Below are positions 45,671 through 54,279 of a stretch of 64,000 nucleotides of DNA, piece by piece. The notes below the pieces were generated by a model. That model searched no databases and was not told the origin of the DNA. It worked only from the letters and a program-made list of their open reading frames with translations. The stretch covers positions 3,720,001 to 3,784,000 of the forward strand of contig NZ_CP016438.1 of NCBI RefSeq assembly GCF_001685355.1. The letters run 5' to 3'. The position numbers and the translations under genes were made by a program. Numbering within the stretch: the first letter of the stretch is position 1; each line of letters opens with the position of its first letter. The stretch is from Streptomyces lincolnensis. Its GTDB lineage: Bacteria > Actinomycetota > Actinomycetes > Streptomycetales > Streptomycetaceae.

Positions 45671-46821
45671 TGGTCCACCCCGTACAGCGAGAGCAGGTTC
45701 TTCATGCGCTCCTCCGCCAGCTTCGGGTCTGGGAACAGGCCCAGTCCGTCGGCGAGTTCGTAGGCGCGGGCGAAGTGCGGCAGCGAGCGGGCCGACTGGA
45801 GGCCGCCGACCATCGTGAAGTGGGACTGGTGGCCCGCGAGCCACGCCAGGAACACCACGCCCGTCTTGTAGAAGCGGGTCGGCGCCTGGAAGAGGTGGCG
45901 GGACAACTCGACCGTGGGGTCGAGGAGTTCGCGGAAGCCCGCCGTGTCGCCCGTGTCCAGGACGCGCACCGCCTCGGCCGCCAGCGGGCCCAGCGGATCG
46001 AAGATGCCGAGCAGGGCGTGGCTGAAGCCCTTCTCGTCGCCCGCGATCAGCTCGGGGTAGTTGAAGTCGTCGCCCGTGTAGCAGCGGACGCCCTCGGGCA
46101 GGCGGCGGCGGATGTCGATCTCCCGCTGGGCCTCCAGCAGGGAGACCTTGATGCCGTCCACCTTGTCCGGGTGCGCGGCGATGACCTCCAGGAAGGTGTC
46201 CGTGGCCGCGTCCAGGTCGGACGAGCCCCAGTAGCCCTCCAGCGCCGGGTCGAACATCGGGCCGAGCCAGTGCAGGACGACCGGTTCGGCGGCCTGGCGC
46301 AGCAGGTGCCCGTAGACCTCCAGGTAGTCCTCGGGGCCCTTGGCCGCCGCCGCGAGGGCGCGGGAGGCCATCAGGATCGCCTGGGCGCCGGACTCCTCGA
46401 CGAGGGCCAGCTGCTCCTCGTAGGCCGCGCGGACCTCGTCCAGGGTCGCCGGGCCGGTCAGCTGGTCGGTGCCGACGCCGCAGGCGATGAGGCCGCCGAC
46501 CGACCTGGCCTCGGCGGCGGACCGGCGGATCAGCTCGGCCGCGCCCGCCCAGTCCAGGCCCATGCCGCGCTGGGCGGTGTCCATCGCCTCGGCGACACCG
46601 AGGCCGTGCGACCACAGGTGGCGGCGGAAGGCGAGGGTGGCGTCCCAGTCGACGGCCGCCGGGGAGTCCGGGGTGGTGTCGGCGAACGGGTCCGCGACGA
46701 CATGCGCCGCCGAGAAGACCGTACGGGAGGTGAGGGGGGTGCCGGAGGTGACGGCGAGGGGCTCCTGCCGGGGCTCGTAGACGCGGAAGCCCCCCTCGGG
46801 GTCGGGGAGTCGGACGGTCAC
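45667..46821 (-). CDS. DUF993 / dihydrodipicolinate synthase-like protein
   Basis: A 384-residue protein of the DUF993 family, distantly DHDPS-like. GTG 46821 overlaps the oxidoreductase stop. Blocks such as GLIACGVGTDQLTGPATLDEVRAAYEEQL, HPDKVDGIKVSLLEAQREI (a possible Schiff-base Lys in the DGIKVSL strand) and RCYTGDDFNYPELIAGD suggest an aldolase-type barrel. In operon context it may cleave the product of the isomerase/oxidoreductase pair. Substrate unknown. Confidence 0.82.
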   Translation of the reverse strand: MTVRLPDPEGGFRVYEPRQEPLAVTSGTPLTSRTVFSAAHVVADPFADTTPDSPAAVDWDATLAFRRHLWSHGLGVAEAMDTAQRGMGLDWAGAAELIRRSAAEARSVGGLIACGVGTDQLTGPATLDEVRAAYEEQLALVEESGAQAILMASRALAAAAKGPEDYLEVYGHLLRQAAEPVVLHWLGPMFDPALEGYWGSSDLDAATDTFLEVIAAHPDKVDGIKVSLLEAQREIDIRRRLPEGVRCYTGDDFNYPELIAGDEKGFSHALLGIFDPLGPLAAEAVRVLDTGDTAGFRELLDPTVELSRHLFQAPTRFYKTGVVFLAWLAGHQSHFTMVGGLQSARSLPHFARAYELADGLGLFPDPKLAEERMKNLLSLYGVDQ

Positions 46822-47975
46822 AGGGAGACCTCCGGTACGTCGAGACGGCGGCCCTCGGCCGAGGACCTCAGGCCCAGCTCGGCGAGCTGGACGCCGCGGG
46901 CGCCGGCGAGGAGGTCCCAGTGGTAGGGGGCGTCGGCGTAGACGTGCCTCAGGAACAGCTCCCACTGGGCCTTGAAGCCGTTGTCGAACTCGGCGTTGTC
47001 GGGCACCTCCTGCCACTGGTCGCGGAAGACCTCGGTGGCGGGGATGTCCGGGTTCCAGACCGGCTTGGGGGTGGCGCTGCGGTGCTGGACACGGCAGTTG
47101 CGCAGACCGGCGACCGCGGAGCCCTCGGTGCCGTCGACCTGGAACTCGACGAGTTCGTCGCGGTTGACGCGGACCGCCCAGGAGGAGTTGATCTGGGCGA
47201 TGGCGCCGCCTTCGAGTTCGAAGACGCCGTACGCCGCGTCGTCCGCCGTGGCGTCGTAGGGCTTGTCGTTCTCGTCCCAGCGCTGCGGGATGTGGGTGGC
47301 GGTGAGGGCCTGGACGGACTTCACGCGGCCGAACAGCTCGTGCAGCACGTACTCCCAGTGCGGGAACATGTCGACAACGATGCCACCGCCGTCCTCGGCG
47401 CGGTAGTTCCAGGAGGGGCGCTGGGCGGTCTGCCAGTCGCCCTCGAAGACCCAGTAGCCGAACTCGCCGCGGATCGAGAGGATGCGGCCGAAGAAGCCGC
47501 CGTCGATGAGGCGCTTGAGCTTGAGCAGGCCCGGCAGGAACAGCTTGTCCTGGACCACGCCGTGCTTGATGCCGGCCGCGGCGGCCAGCCTCGCCAGCTC
47601 CAGGGCGCCGTCGAGACCGGTGGCGGTGGGCTTCTCGGTGTAGATGTGCTTGCCCGCGGCGATCGCCTTCTTGATCGCCTCCTCGCGGGCGGAGGTGACC
47701 TGGGCGTCGAAGTAGATCTCGACGGTCGGGTCGGCGAGGACCGCGTCGACGTCCGTGGAGATGTTCGCCGGGTCCAGGCCGTGCTGCTCGGCGAGTGCCT
47801 TGAGGGCGTGCTCGCGGCGGCCGACCAGGATCGGCTCGGGCCACAGCACGGTGCCGTCGCCGAGGTCGAGGCCGCCCTGCTCGCGGAGGGCCAGGATGGA
47901 GCGGACCAGGTGCTGGCGGTAGCCCATGCGCCCGGTCACACCGTTCATGGCGATTCGCACCGTCTTGCGTGTCAC
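46818..47975 (-). CDS. Gfo/Idh/MocA-family sugar oxidoreductase
   Basis: A 385-residue NAD(P)-dependent dehydrogenase. MNGVTGRMGYRQHLV is the (variant) nucleotide-binding start, YTEKPTATG contains the E-K-P of the family, and GGGIVVDMFPHWEYVL the active-site Asp/His region. First gene of the three-gene minus-strand operon, divergent from a LacI regulator. The operon (oxidoreductase, aldolase-like, isomerase) looks like a catabolic route for a sugar or cyclitol with no dedicated transporter beside it. Confidence 0.88.
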   Translation of the reverse strand: MTRKTVRIAMNGVTGRMGYRQHLVRSILALREQGGLDLGDGTVLWPEPILVGRREHALKALAEQHGLDPANISTDVDAVLADPTVEIYFDAQVTSAREEAIKKAIAAGKHIYTEKPTATGLDGALELARLAAAAGIKHGVVQDKLFLPGLLKLKRLIDGGFFGRILSIRGEFGYWVFEGDWQTAQRPSWNYRAEDGGGIVVDMFPHWEYVLHELFGRVKSVQALTATHIPQRWDENDKPYDATADDAAYGVFELEGGAIAQINSSWAVRVNRDELVEFQVDGTEGSAVAGLRNCRVQHRSATPKPVWNPDIPATEVFRDQWQEVPDNAEFDNGFKAQWELFLRHVYADAPYHWDLLAGARGVQLAELGLRSSAEGRRLDVPEVSL

Positions 47976-48041
47976 GTCAGTCCCTTCGTAGGAGTCGTAC
48001 GCGGTTGTGCGCGCCGCGCACGCTCCACTGATGAGCGTTAC

Positions 48042-48055
48042 AGCAAGCGCTTTCT
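48042..48055. promoter_or_regulatory. LacI-family operator for the second sugar operon
   Basis: AGCAAGCGCTTTCT, with the perfect palindrome AAGCGCTT at its centre, lies 67 bases upstream of the oxidoreductase gene and 230 bases upstream of the divergent LacI gene. Confidence 0.8.
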
Positions 48056-48285
48056 ATCTACGAAGAAGCTAGCCTCTGAGCAGCGGTCTGGACAAGAGCG
48101 TGACGGGGTTGAGTTGTTCGAGGGGGCGAACAACGGGGGGTCGGGGCTTTAGGGTCTGGTCGACACGTGATCGGCTCCTGCCCGGCTTTCCGATCGTGGG
48201 AACCGGTGCGGGCTTCAGATCTGTGGATGACGACGTACGACGAGGTACCGAGGTACGACGAGATGCGCGACCGGAGGACGACGAG

Positions 48286-49332
48286 ATGACGGTGACCCTG
48301 GCGGACGTGGCGGCCCGCGCGCAGGTCTCGCCCGCGACGGTGTCGCGCGTGCTGAACGGGAACTATCCCGTGGCCGCTTCCACCCGCGAGCGGGTGCTGC
48401 GCGCCGTGGACGAGCTGGACTACGTGCTGAACGGGCCGGCGAGCGCGCTGGCGGCGGCCACGTCCGACCTGGTGGGGATTCTCGTCAACGACATCGCCGA
48501 CCCCTTCTTCGGGATCATGGCGGGGGCGATCCAGTCGGAGATCGGGGGGCCGGGCGGGCGGGCCGGGGGTGAGCGGCTGGCGGTCGTGTGCAACACGGGG
48601 GGTTCTCCCGAGCGGGAGCTGACGTATCTGACCCTGCTGCAGCGGCAGCGGGCCGCGGCGGTCGTCCTGACCGGCGGGGCGGTGGAGGACGAGCCGCATC
48701 AGAAGGCCATGTCGGCGAAGCTGCGGAAGCTGGCGGAGGCGGGGACCCGGATCGTGCTGTGCGGGCGGCCGCCGGCGCCGGAGACCGGGGCCTTCGCGCT
48801 GACCTTCGACAACCGCGGGGGCGGGCGGGAGCTGACCGAGCACCTCATCGGGCTGGGGCACCGTCGGCTCGGCTACATCGCCGGACCCGAGGAGCGCACG
48901 ACCACGCGGCACCGGCTGGAGGGGCATCGGGCGGCCCTCGACGCCCACGGGATCACCGAGGATCCCCGGTGGACCGTGTGGGGGCGCTACGACCGGCAGT
49001 CCGGCTACGACGCCACGCTGGAGCTGCTGCGGCGGGATCCGTCGTTGACCGCCGTCGTCGCCGCGAACGACTCCGTCGCGCTGGGGGCGTGTGCGGCGCT
49101 GCGGGATTCCGGGCTGCGGATTCCGGAGGACGTCTCCGTCGCCGGGTTCGACGATCTGCCGTTCAGCGTGGACGCGGTGCCGGCGTTGACGACGGTGCGG
49201 TTGCCTCTCGCGGAGGCGGGGGCTCGGGCGGGGCGGATCGCGATGGGGCGGGAGGAGCCGCCGCCGGGGGGGATCGCGACGGTTCGGGGGGAGCTGATGG
49301 TTCGGGGGTCTTCTGGGGGGCCGCGGGGTTGA
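48286..49332 (+). CDS. LacI-family regulator of the adjacent sugar operon
   Basis: A 348-residue repressor. ATG 48286 has GGAGG upstream and yields the standard N-terminus MTVTLADVAARAQVSPATVSRVLNGNYPVAAS (HTH residues 4-25). The sensor domain follows, with GILVNDIADPFFGIMAGAI and VAGFDDLPFSVDAVPALTTVRLP. Upstream reads (direct repeats of GTACGACGAG at 48235 and 48254) are not coding. It probably controls the divergent oxidoreductase operon through AAGCGCTT. The inducer is unknown. Confidence 0.9.
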   Translation: MTVTLADVAARAQVSPATVSRVLNGNYPVAASTRERVLRAVDELDYVLNGPASALAAATSDLVGILVNDIADPFFGIMAGAIQSEIGGPGGRAGGERLAVVCNTGGSPERELTYLTLLQRQRAAAVVLTGGAVEDEPHQKAMSAKLRKLAEAGTRIVLCGRPPAPETGAFALTFDNRGGGRELTEHLIGLGHRRLGYIAGPEERTTTRHRLEGHRAALDAHGITEDPRWTVWGRYDRQSGYDATLELLRRDPSLTAVVAANDSVALGACAALRDSGLRIPEDVSVAGFDDLPFSVDAVPALTTVRLPLAEAGARAGRIAMGREEPPPGGIATVRGELMVRGSSGGPRG

Positions 49333-49447
49333 CGGGGGCTGTTGGGGTGCGGGGGGCGGAGTGCGGGGTGCGCTTCAGCGCGTATTTGCGAAGAAGGATG
49401 CACTCGCATGGCCTGAAGATTGACCACCAGGTGGTAGAGAGTCGGTC

Positions 49448-50053
49448 ATGGCTGGCGGAATACCCGATCTCACCGAATTGTGGCAGCGCTTCGACAACTG
49501 GCTGGTCGAGCATGCTCCCGGAGACCATGGCTCCTTGCGGCCGGGCTGTCCGAACGGCGAGACAAAGCGCCTGGAGGACAGCCTCGGCTTCCCTCTCCAT
49601 GAGGATGTGAGGACAACCCTCGCCATGCACAACGGCGTCACCCCGCGGAGGGCCAGTACAGACCCGGGAGCCTTTCTCCTCGGCTACAGCCTCCTGGACG
49701 TCGACGGAATCCTGGAAGCTCATCGGGATCTCGTCTCGATGGTGGAGGACGCCCGCGAGGAGGGTGAGGAGGACCTGGTCGTCGGCCGCATCGCCGACAG
49801 CCAATGGGTTCCCCTCGCCCGGAACATCTCCGGCGATCTGCTGTTCGTGGACCATCGGCATCATCACCGCGGAGAGATCGGGGAGATGTCGTTCGGCGAT
49901 CCCGAGTACCGCCTGCTGTGGCCGCGGATGGATCTCATGCTCGTGGATCTGTGCGACTCCGTGGAGAACGGCACTCCGGTGACCTCCGTACCGCGCGTTC
50001 CCGTGCTGTACGGGGGGCGGATGCTCGAGTGGCACACCCGCCCCCCGCAGTAG
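49448..50053 (+). CDS. SMI1/KNR4 (SUKH) family protein
   Basis: A 201-residue protein with the SUKH plan: ETKRLEDSLGFPLHEDVRTTLAMHNGV (the conserved helix and HNG), LLDVDGILEAHRDLVSM, WVPLARNISGDLLFVDHR and GEIGEMSFG. Members include immunity proteins of polymorphic toxins and regulators. No toxin gene is adjacent, so it may be an orphan immunity or a housekeeping member. Its GC is lower than its neighbours, which hints at acquisition. Confidence 0.82.
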   Translation: MAGGIPDLTELWQRFDNWLVEHAPGDHGSLRPGCPNGETKRLEDSLGFPLHEDVRTTLAMHNGVTPRRASTDPGAFLLGYSLLDVDGILEAHRDLVSMVEDAREEGEEDLVVGRIADSQWVPLARNISGDLLFVDHRHHHRGEIGEMSFGDPEYRLLWPRMDLMLVDLCDSVENGTPVTSVPRVPVLYGGRMLEWHTRPPQ

Positions 50054-50054
50054 G

Positions 50055-50591
50055 TCAGCCCACGCGCGCCGCGATCGTCTCCGCACACGTCAAGGACTCC
50101 GTGTGCGTGGTGTCGACCTCAACGTCGTAGGTGAGCCCCTGATGGACCACGTGGGCCTGGGACGCGGCCATGCCCTGGACGCGGTCGCCGCGGGCGATTT
50201 CGCGGGCGGTGGCGGTGGCGGGGGCGCAGTGGACGCCGACCCAGAGGACGGCAAGGCCGTGGAGGGCCCGTTCCCAGCGGTGGCGGGAGGCGGGGCCGCC
50301 GAGGAAGACGTCGTCGACGATGACGCGGGCGCCGGCGTGGGCCATGGCGGCGATGCCGGTGGTCCAGGCGGCGTCGAGGGCGGCGAAGGCGGGGCCGACG
50401 TGGACGCCGCCGTCGGGGGCGAAGGTGATGCCGTCGGCGGAGTCGTGCAGCTTGGCGGGCAGTGCCTCGACGAAGGAGTCGACGCCGAAGGCCAGCCAGG
50501 GGTCCGGCAGGACGGCTTGGAGGCACCGGACGATTCCCGTCTTCCCCGAGCTGGAACCGCCGTTCAAAAGGATCACCTGAGTCGTTGTCAC
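50055..50591 (-). CDS. Chloramphenicol phosphotransferase-like kinase
   Basis: A 178-residue P-loop kinase. GTG 50591 gives the family length; longer forms run into non-coding [20 protein letters not shown] (P-loop at 10-18), PWLAFGVDS with Asp38, [11 protein letters not shown] and [34 protein letters not shown] closely resemble the S. venezuelae chloramphenicol 3'-O-phosphotransferase as I remember it, Asp38 matching its catalytic Asp37. It would phosphorylate chloramphenicol or a related phenylpropanoid. No chloramphenicol biosynthesis genes are in the window, so resistance or a different natural substrate is possible. Confidence 0.87.
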   Translation of the reverse strand: MTTTQVILLNGGSSSGKTGIVRCLQAVLPDPWLAFGVDSFVEALPAKLHDSADGITFAPDGGVHVGPAFAALDAAWTTGIAAMAHAGARVIVDDVFLGGPASRHRWERALHGLAVLWVGVHCAPATATAREIARGDRVQGMAASQAHVVHQGLTYDVEVDTTHTESLTCAETIAARVG

Positions 50592-50963
50592 CGCGTCACC
50601 GTAGGGGCGCCCGTGACGGGGGACGAAACGGATTTCGCGACGGGGGGTGAGGAAGGGGACGTTCAGCGGTATCGGCGCCCCGCCCGTCGTAATCTCGATC
50701 CACCTTTCTTTCCGGGCAGGGTGCCCGGTCCTTCTGGGCCGGGGTGAATGCCCGCTCCCGCGTAGCGCGGCAGGGGAAGCCGATTCGCCGCCAGGGCGAT
50801 TCGGCGTCTTGGGCCAGACGGCGCTGAGGCCGACCTCAAGCGGGTGCACAACTCGGAGTTGAGGGCCCGGTGGGGCGGGGTGACAGCCGGGAGCCGTCAC
50901 TCGGACGGGTGGCGTTGATCGATGGCGTGCGCGATTGGGGAACGCGCGGGCTAGGTTCGCGGC
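50592..50963. other. 372-base gene-free region, probable left end of the TnpB element
   Basis: No gene with a convincing start is seen. Imperfect inverted repeat GCCGATTCGCC / GGCGATTCGGC at 50779-50805 and CCGCG-TAG-CGCGG near 50755-50770 may belong to the left end of the insertion. The exact boundary cannot be fixed. Confidence 0.45.
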
Positions 50964-52282
50964 ATGTCACGTTTCCGGATGTACCCGACGCGCGAGCAGG
51001 CGGAGCAGATGCTCACGCACTGCGCGCACGCCCGGTACGTGTGGAATCTCGCCGTCGAGCAGCACGCGCACTGGCGCAGGTGGCGCAAGGCCGCTCCCGG
51101 TTTCGCGGAGCAGTGCCGCCAGCTCACCGAGGCCCGGCGCGAGAACGAGTGGTTGGCCGCGGGGAACGCGGATGTGCAGCAGCAGGCGCTCAAGGACTTC
51201 GCCAGGGCCAAGAACGCCCGCTTCACCTCCGGGTTCGGTGAGCCGACCTGGCGCAAGAAGTTCCGTCACGAGGGCTTTAGGGTCATCGGCACCGACCGGG
51301 TACCCGAGCACCATGAGGACGGCACGGCGAAGCTGAACGCGAAGACCAGCAAGCAGGTCATGAGCCGGTTGGTCGTGGTGCAGAAGCTGAACCGGCGGTG
51401 GGCACAGGTCAAGGTACCCGGCTGCGGCTGGGTGCGGTTCCGGCTCAGCGTCAGGGGCAAGGGCGCGCAGCTGCCCGACGCGAAGACGTTCCGGGTCACC
51501 TTCCGCAACGGGCAATGGCACATCGCCTTCGCCGTCATCCCTGAGTCGATTCCCGCACCCGGCACGGGCGAGGTCATCGGCATCGACCGGGGCGTGACCG
51601 TGACGGCCGCCCTGTCGGACGGCCGCACGCTGAACTGCCCGCAGCTCACCGTCAAGGAACGCGCTCAGGTCCGCAAGCACCAGCGGCGCGCAGCACGGGC
51701 GGAGAAAGGCAGCCCCGAGAAGGCGGCCGGGTATGCGAAGGTGGCCAACCTCAAAGCCAGGGAGGCGAACCGGCGTAAGGACTGGTGCGAGAAGACCAGC
51801 ACCATGCTCGCCCGCACATGCGACCTGATCCGGTTCGAGAAGCTGAACATCAAGAACATGACCCGCTCGGCGAAAAGAACCGTCGACCAGCCCGGCAAGA
51901 ACGTGGCCCAGAAAGCCGGGCTCAACCGGGGCATCCTCGCTCAGGGCTGGGGCCTGCTGCGGCAGCGCACCGGGCACAAGGCCTCCGGCCGGGTCGAAGA
52001 CATTCCCGCCCCCTACACCTCTGTGCGGTGCAGTGCCTGCGGATGGATCGAGAAGAAGTCGCGCAAGAGCCAAGCCGACTTCGCATGCATATCCTGCGGC
52101 TTCACCTGCAACGCGGACACCAACGCAAGCATCAACGTCGCGGCAGGACAGGGCGGGATCCCCCGCCCCCGGCGAACAGCCGGTGCCGGAGGGGTGACAA
52201 CGGCCACCAGCCGTTCGAGCGCCCGTGAACCTCAACCCACCTGGGTTGGAATCCCCCTCTTTTAAGAGGGGGAGGATGTCAA
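50740..52282 (+). mobile_element. Solo TnpB element of the IS605/IS1341 group
   Basis: A full-length tnpB is followed by the group's characteristic right end: two nested hairpins at 52233-52248 and 52252-52273, then GGATGTCAA (52274-52282). No TnpA (Y1 HUH transposase) gene is present, so mobility would need a helper. The left boundary is approximate. Confidence 0.7.
50964..52265 (+). CDS. tnpB: TnpB-type RNA-guided nuclease of an IS605/IS1341 element
   Basis: A 433-residue protein with the wedge/REC part first ([25 protein letters not shown]) and a complete RuvC site: Asp208 in GIDRGV, Glu292 in RFEKLN and Asp385 in NADTNAS. Between the last two is the zinc-finger CSAC...CISC. TnpB proteins cut DNA guided by a right-end RNA and help keep or home the element. 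All key residues are intact, so it is predicted active. The stop codon (52263-52265) lies inside the terminal hairpin, as in many such elements. Confidence 0.9.
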   Translation: MSRFRMYPTREQAEQMLTHCAHARYVWNLAVEQHAHWRRWRKAAPGFAEQCRQLTEARRENEWLAAGNADVQQQALKDFARAKNARFTSGFGEPTWRKKFRHEGFRVIGTDRVPEHHEDGTAKLNAKTSKQVMSRLVVVQKLNRRWAQVKVPGCGWVRFRLSVRGKGAQLPDAKTFRVTFRNGQWHIAFAVIPESIPAPGTGEVIGIDRGVTVTAALSDGRTLNCPQLTVKERAQVRKHQRRAARAEKGSPEKAAGYAKVANLKAREANRRKDWCEKTSTMLARTCDLIRFEKLNIKNMTRSAKRTVDQPGKNVAQKAGLNRGILAQGWGLLRQRTGHKASGRVEDIPAPYTSVRCSACGWIEKKSRKSQADFACISCGFTCNADTNASINVAAGQGGIPRPRRTAGAGGVTTATSRSSAREPQPTWVGIPLF

Positions 52283-52298
52283 CGATGAGTTCCGCACC
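52130..52298 (+). ncRNA. Predicted right-end guide RNA (omega/reRNA) of TnpB
   Basis: By analogy with characterised TnpB systems, the scaffold overlaps the 3' end of tnpB and the right-end hairpins, ends at GGATGTCAA (52282), and continues into the flank as the guide. The guide would start about 52283 (CGATGAGTTCCGCACC). The 5' limit is a guess. Confidence 0.55.
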
Positions 52299-52361
52299 GC
52301 GCCAAGGTCTGCACTTCCGTACCTGCTGATCAAGCATTCCCGCGAGGAACCGGAGACTCCC

Positions 52362-52997
52362 ATGCGCATCGTGATCACAGCTTTCATCAGCCTGGACGGC
52401 GTCGTACAGGCGCCCGGCGGCCCCAAGGAGGACACGGACGGCGGGTTCGCGCACGGCGGCTGGACGCACCCGTACTTCGACCCGGAGGTGGTCGGCGGGT
52501 CGTGGGACGCGGCGTTGGCGGAGGCGGACGCGCTGCTGTTCGGGCGGCGGACGTGGGAGGCGATGGCCAAGGCGTGGCCGCAGCAGACGGAGGATCCCTT
52601 CGCCGACCGGATGAACTCGATCAAGAAGTACGTGGTGAGCCGGACGCTGAGGGATAGCGAGCTGAGCTGGAACAACAGCGTGCTGATTCCGGGGGACGAG
52701 GCCCTGGCGCACCTGCGCAAGCTGCGGGAGAGCGGGGAGGGCCGGGACCTGGTGGTCACGGGCAGTTCCGAGCTCGCTCGGACGCTGATGAGCGAGGAGC
52801 TCGTGGACGAGCTGCGGCTCATGGTGATGCCGGTCGTCCTCGGCGGCGGCAAGTCGATCTTCCCGGACGACGGTGTGAAGAGCACCTTCGAGCTGGTGTC
52901 CACGGCCACGTCCCCGACCGGCACGCAGGTGTGCGTGTACCGGAGGGCGACCACCACGCCCGACCCCGGCTCCGACTCCGACTCCGGCTCCGACTGA
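52362..52997 (+). CDS. Dihydrofolate reductase-fold (RibD C-terminal-like) protein
   Basis: A 211-residue reductase-fold protein. MRIVITAFISLDGVVQAPGG is the standard start of this YyaP/RibD_C group. DALLFGRRTWEAMAKAWP, KKYVVSRTL, DLVVTGSSELARTLM and VDELRLMVMPVVLGGGKSIFP form the NADPH-binding fold. An Asp/Ser-rich tail ends it. Such proteins are widespread and mostly uncharacterised; they are not housekeeping DHFR. It lies immediately right of the TnpB element and three bases before a monooxygenase gene, probably co-transcribed. Confidence 0.87.
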   Translation: MRIVITAFISLDGVVQAPGGPKEDTDGGFAHGGWTHPYFDPEVVGGSWDAALAEADALLFGRRTWEAMAKAWPQQTEDPFADRMNSIKKYVVSRTLRDSELSWNNSVLIPGDEALAHLRKLRESGEGRDLVVTGSSELARTLMSEELVDELRLMVMPVVLGGGKSIFPDDGVKSTFELVSTATSPTGTQVCVYRRATTTPDPGSDSDSGSD

Positions 52998-53000
52998 CGT

Positions 53001-54215
53001 ATGGACGCCATCGTCGTGGGGGGCGGCATCGGCGGGCTGGCCGCGGCCGTGAGCATGCGCCGGGCCGGGCTGGAGGTCACCCTGGTCGAGCAGACGCCGC
53101 GGTTCACCGAGATCGGCGCCGGGATCCAGCTCGCGCCCAACGCCACGCGGGTGCTGCGCCGGCTGGGGCTGCTGGACGCGGTCGTGGCGGAGGCGGCCCG
53201 GCCCGCCGAGCTGAGCTACCGCACCTGGTCGGACGGGAGCGAGATCTGCCGCTACACCCTGGGCCGTGAGGTCGAGGAGGAGTTCGGGGCGCCCTATCTG
53301 CTGCTGCACCGGGCGGATCTCCAGCGGGTCCTGGCCGCCGCGGTACCGGCCGGGTCGGTGCGGCTGAACGCCCTCGTCGTGGGCGTCGACCAGGACGAGC
53401 ACTCCGCGTACGTGACGATCGCGGGCAGTGAGCGGCTGCGCGCGGACCTGGTCGTCGCCGCCGACGGCGTCCGGTCCGCGGCCCGGCAGTGGCTCTTCGG
53501 CGCGGACGAGGCGGTCTTCTCCCGTACGGCCGCCTACCGGGCGCTGCTCCCGGCCGCCGAGGTGGCCGACCTGGACCTGCCGGACGTGGCCCTGTGGCTC
53601 GGGCCGGGCCGGCACTTCGTCCACTACTGGGTGCGCCGCGGGGAACTGCTCAACGTCGTGGGGGTGGTGGAGGCGCAGGCGGCGCCGGAGTCGTGGACCG
53701 CGCTGGCCGAACCGGGCGAGCAGCTGCGCCAGTTCGACGGCTGGGACCACCGGGTCCTCAAGATCCTCGGCCGTGCGGGGCAGATGCTCCGCTACGGCAT
53801 CCACACCCGCGCCCCGCTCACCCGGTGGGGCGTCGGGCGGGTGACGCTGCTGGGCGACAGCGCGCACGCGATGGTGCCGTTCCAGGCCCAGGGCGCGGCG
53901 CAGGCGATCATGGACGCGGGTGTGCTCGGCGACGTCCTCGCGGGTGCGGCGCCGGACGAGGTGCCCGAGGCGCTCGACCGGTACGCGCGCCGGCGGTTCG
54001 GGACCGCCAACAGCGTGCAGGCGGGTTCCACCCGGCAGGGGGAGCTGAACCATCTGCCGGACGGTCCCGAGGCGCGGGCGCGGAACGCCCGGATGGCGGC
54101 GCACGCCGCCGGGAACAGGTTCCCGCCCTTCGCGACCGCCTGGGCGGTCGACGTGCTCGACCCCGACGAGCCGACGGTGGGCAAAAGCGTGGACGGGCGG
54201 CGCCCGTCGGCCTAG
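53001..54215 (+). CDS. FAD-dependent aromatic monooxygenase
   Basis: A 404-residue group A flavoprotein hydroxylase of the salicylate hydroxylase type. VVGGGIGGLAAAVSMRRAGLEVTLVEQ is the FAD GxGxxG motif; DLVVAADGVRSAARQ is the DG motif; GRVTLLGDSAHAMVPFQAQGAAQAIMDA is the GD motif contacting the ribityl chain. It hydroxylates an aromatic or polyketide-like ring using NAD(P)H. The substrate is unknown. Three bases separate it from the DHFR-like gene. Confidence 0.88.
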   Translation: MDAIVVGGGIGGLAAAVSMRRAGLEVTLVEQTPRFTEIGAGIQLAPNATRVLRRLGLLDAVVAEAARPAELSYRTWSDGSEICRYTLGREVEEEFGAPYLLLHRADLQRVLAAAVPAGSVRLNALVVGVDQDEHSAYVTIAGSERLRADLVVAADGVRSAARQWLFGADEAVFSRTAAYRALLPAAEVADLDLPDVALWLGPGRHFVHYWVRRGELLNVVGVVEAQAAPESWTALAEPGEQLRQFDGWDHRVLKILGRAGQMLRYGIHTRAPLTRWGVGRVTLLGDSAHAMVPFQAQGAAQAIMDAGVLGDVLAGAAPDEVPEALDRYARRRFGTANSVQAGSTRQGELNHLPDGPEARARNARMAAHAAGNRFPPFATAWAVDVLDPDEPTVGKSVDGRRPSA

Positions 54216-54241
54216 GCTCAGTCCGAGAAACCTCTGACTGA

Positions 54242-54267
54242 GTCAACCATCCGCGTCAACCATCCGG
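54242..54267. repeat. 13-bp tandem duplication upstream of the MarR-GNAT gene
   Basis: GTCAACCATCCGC and GTCAACCATCCGG are adjacent, ending 13 bases before the start codon. Could be an operator pair or slippage. Confidence 0.6.
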
Positions 54268-54279
54268 GGGTCGACGATC

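Noticed and set aside
50870..51241. Plus-strand frame overlapping the 5' end of tnpB
   Set aside because: Out of frame with TnpB, whose N-terminal motif is intact; no own motifs.
50967..54104. A 1045-residue minus-strand open frame across TnpB, DHFR-like and monooxygenase genes
   Set aside because: High GC makes long antisense frames common; it has no motifs, and the plus-strand genes have clear family signatures.
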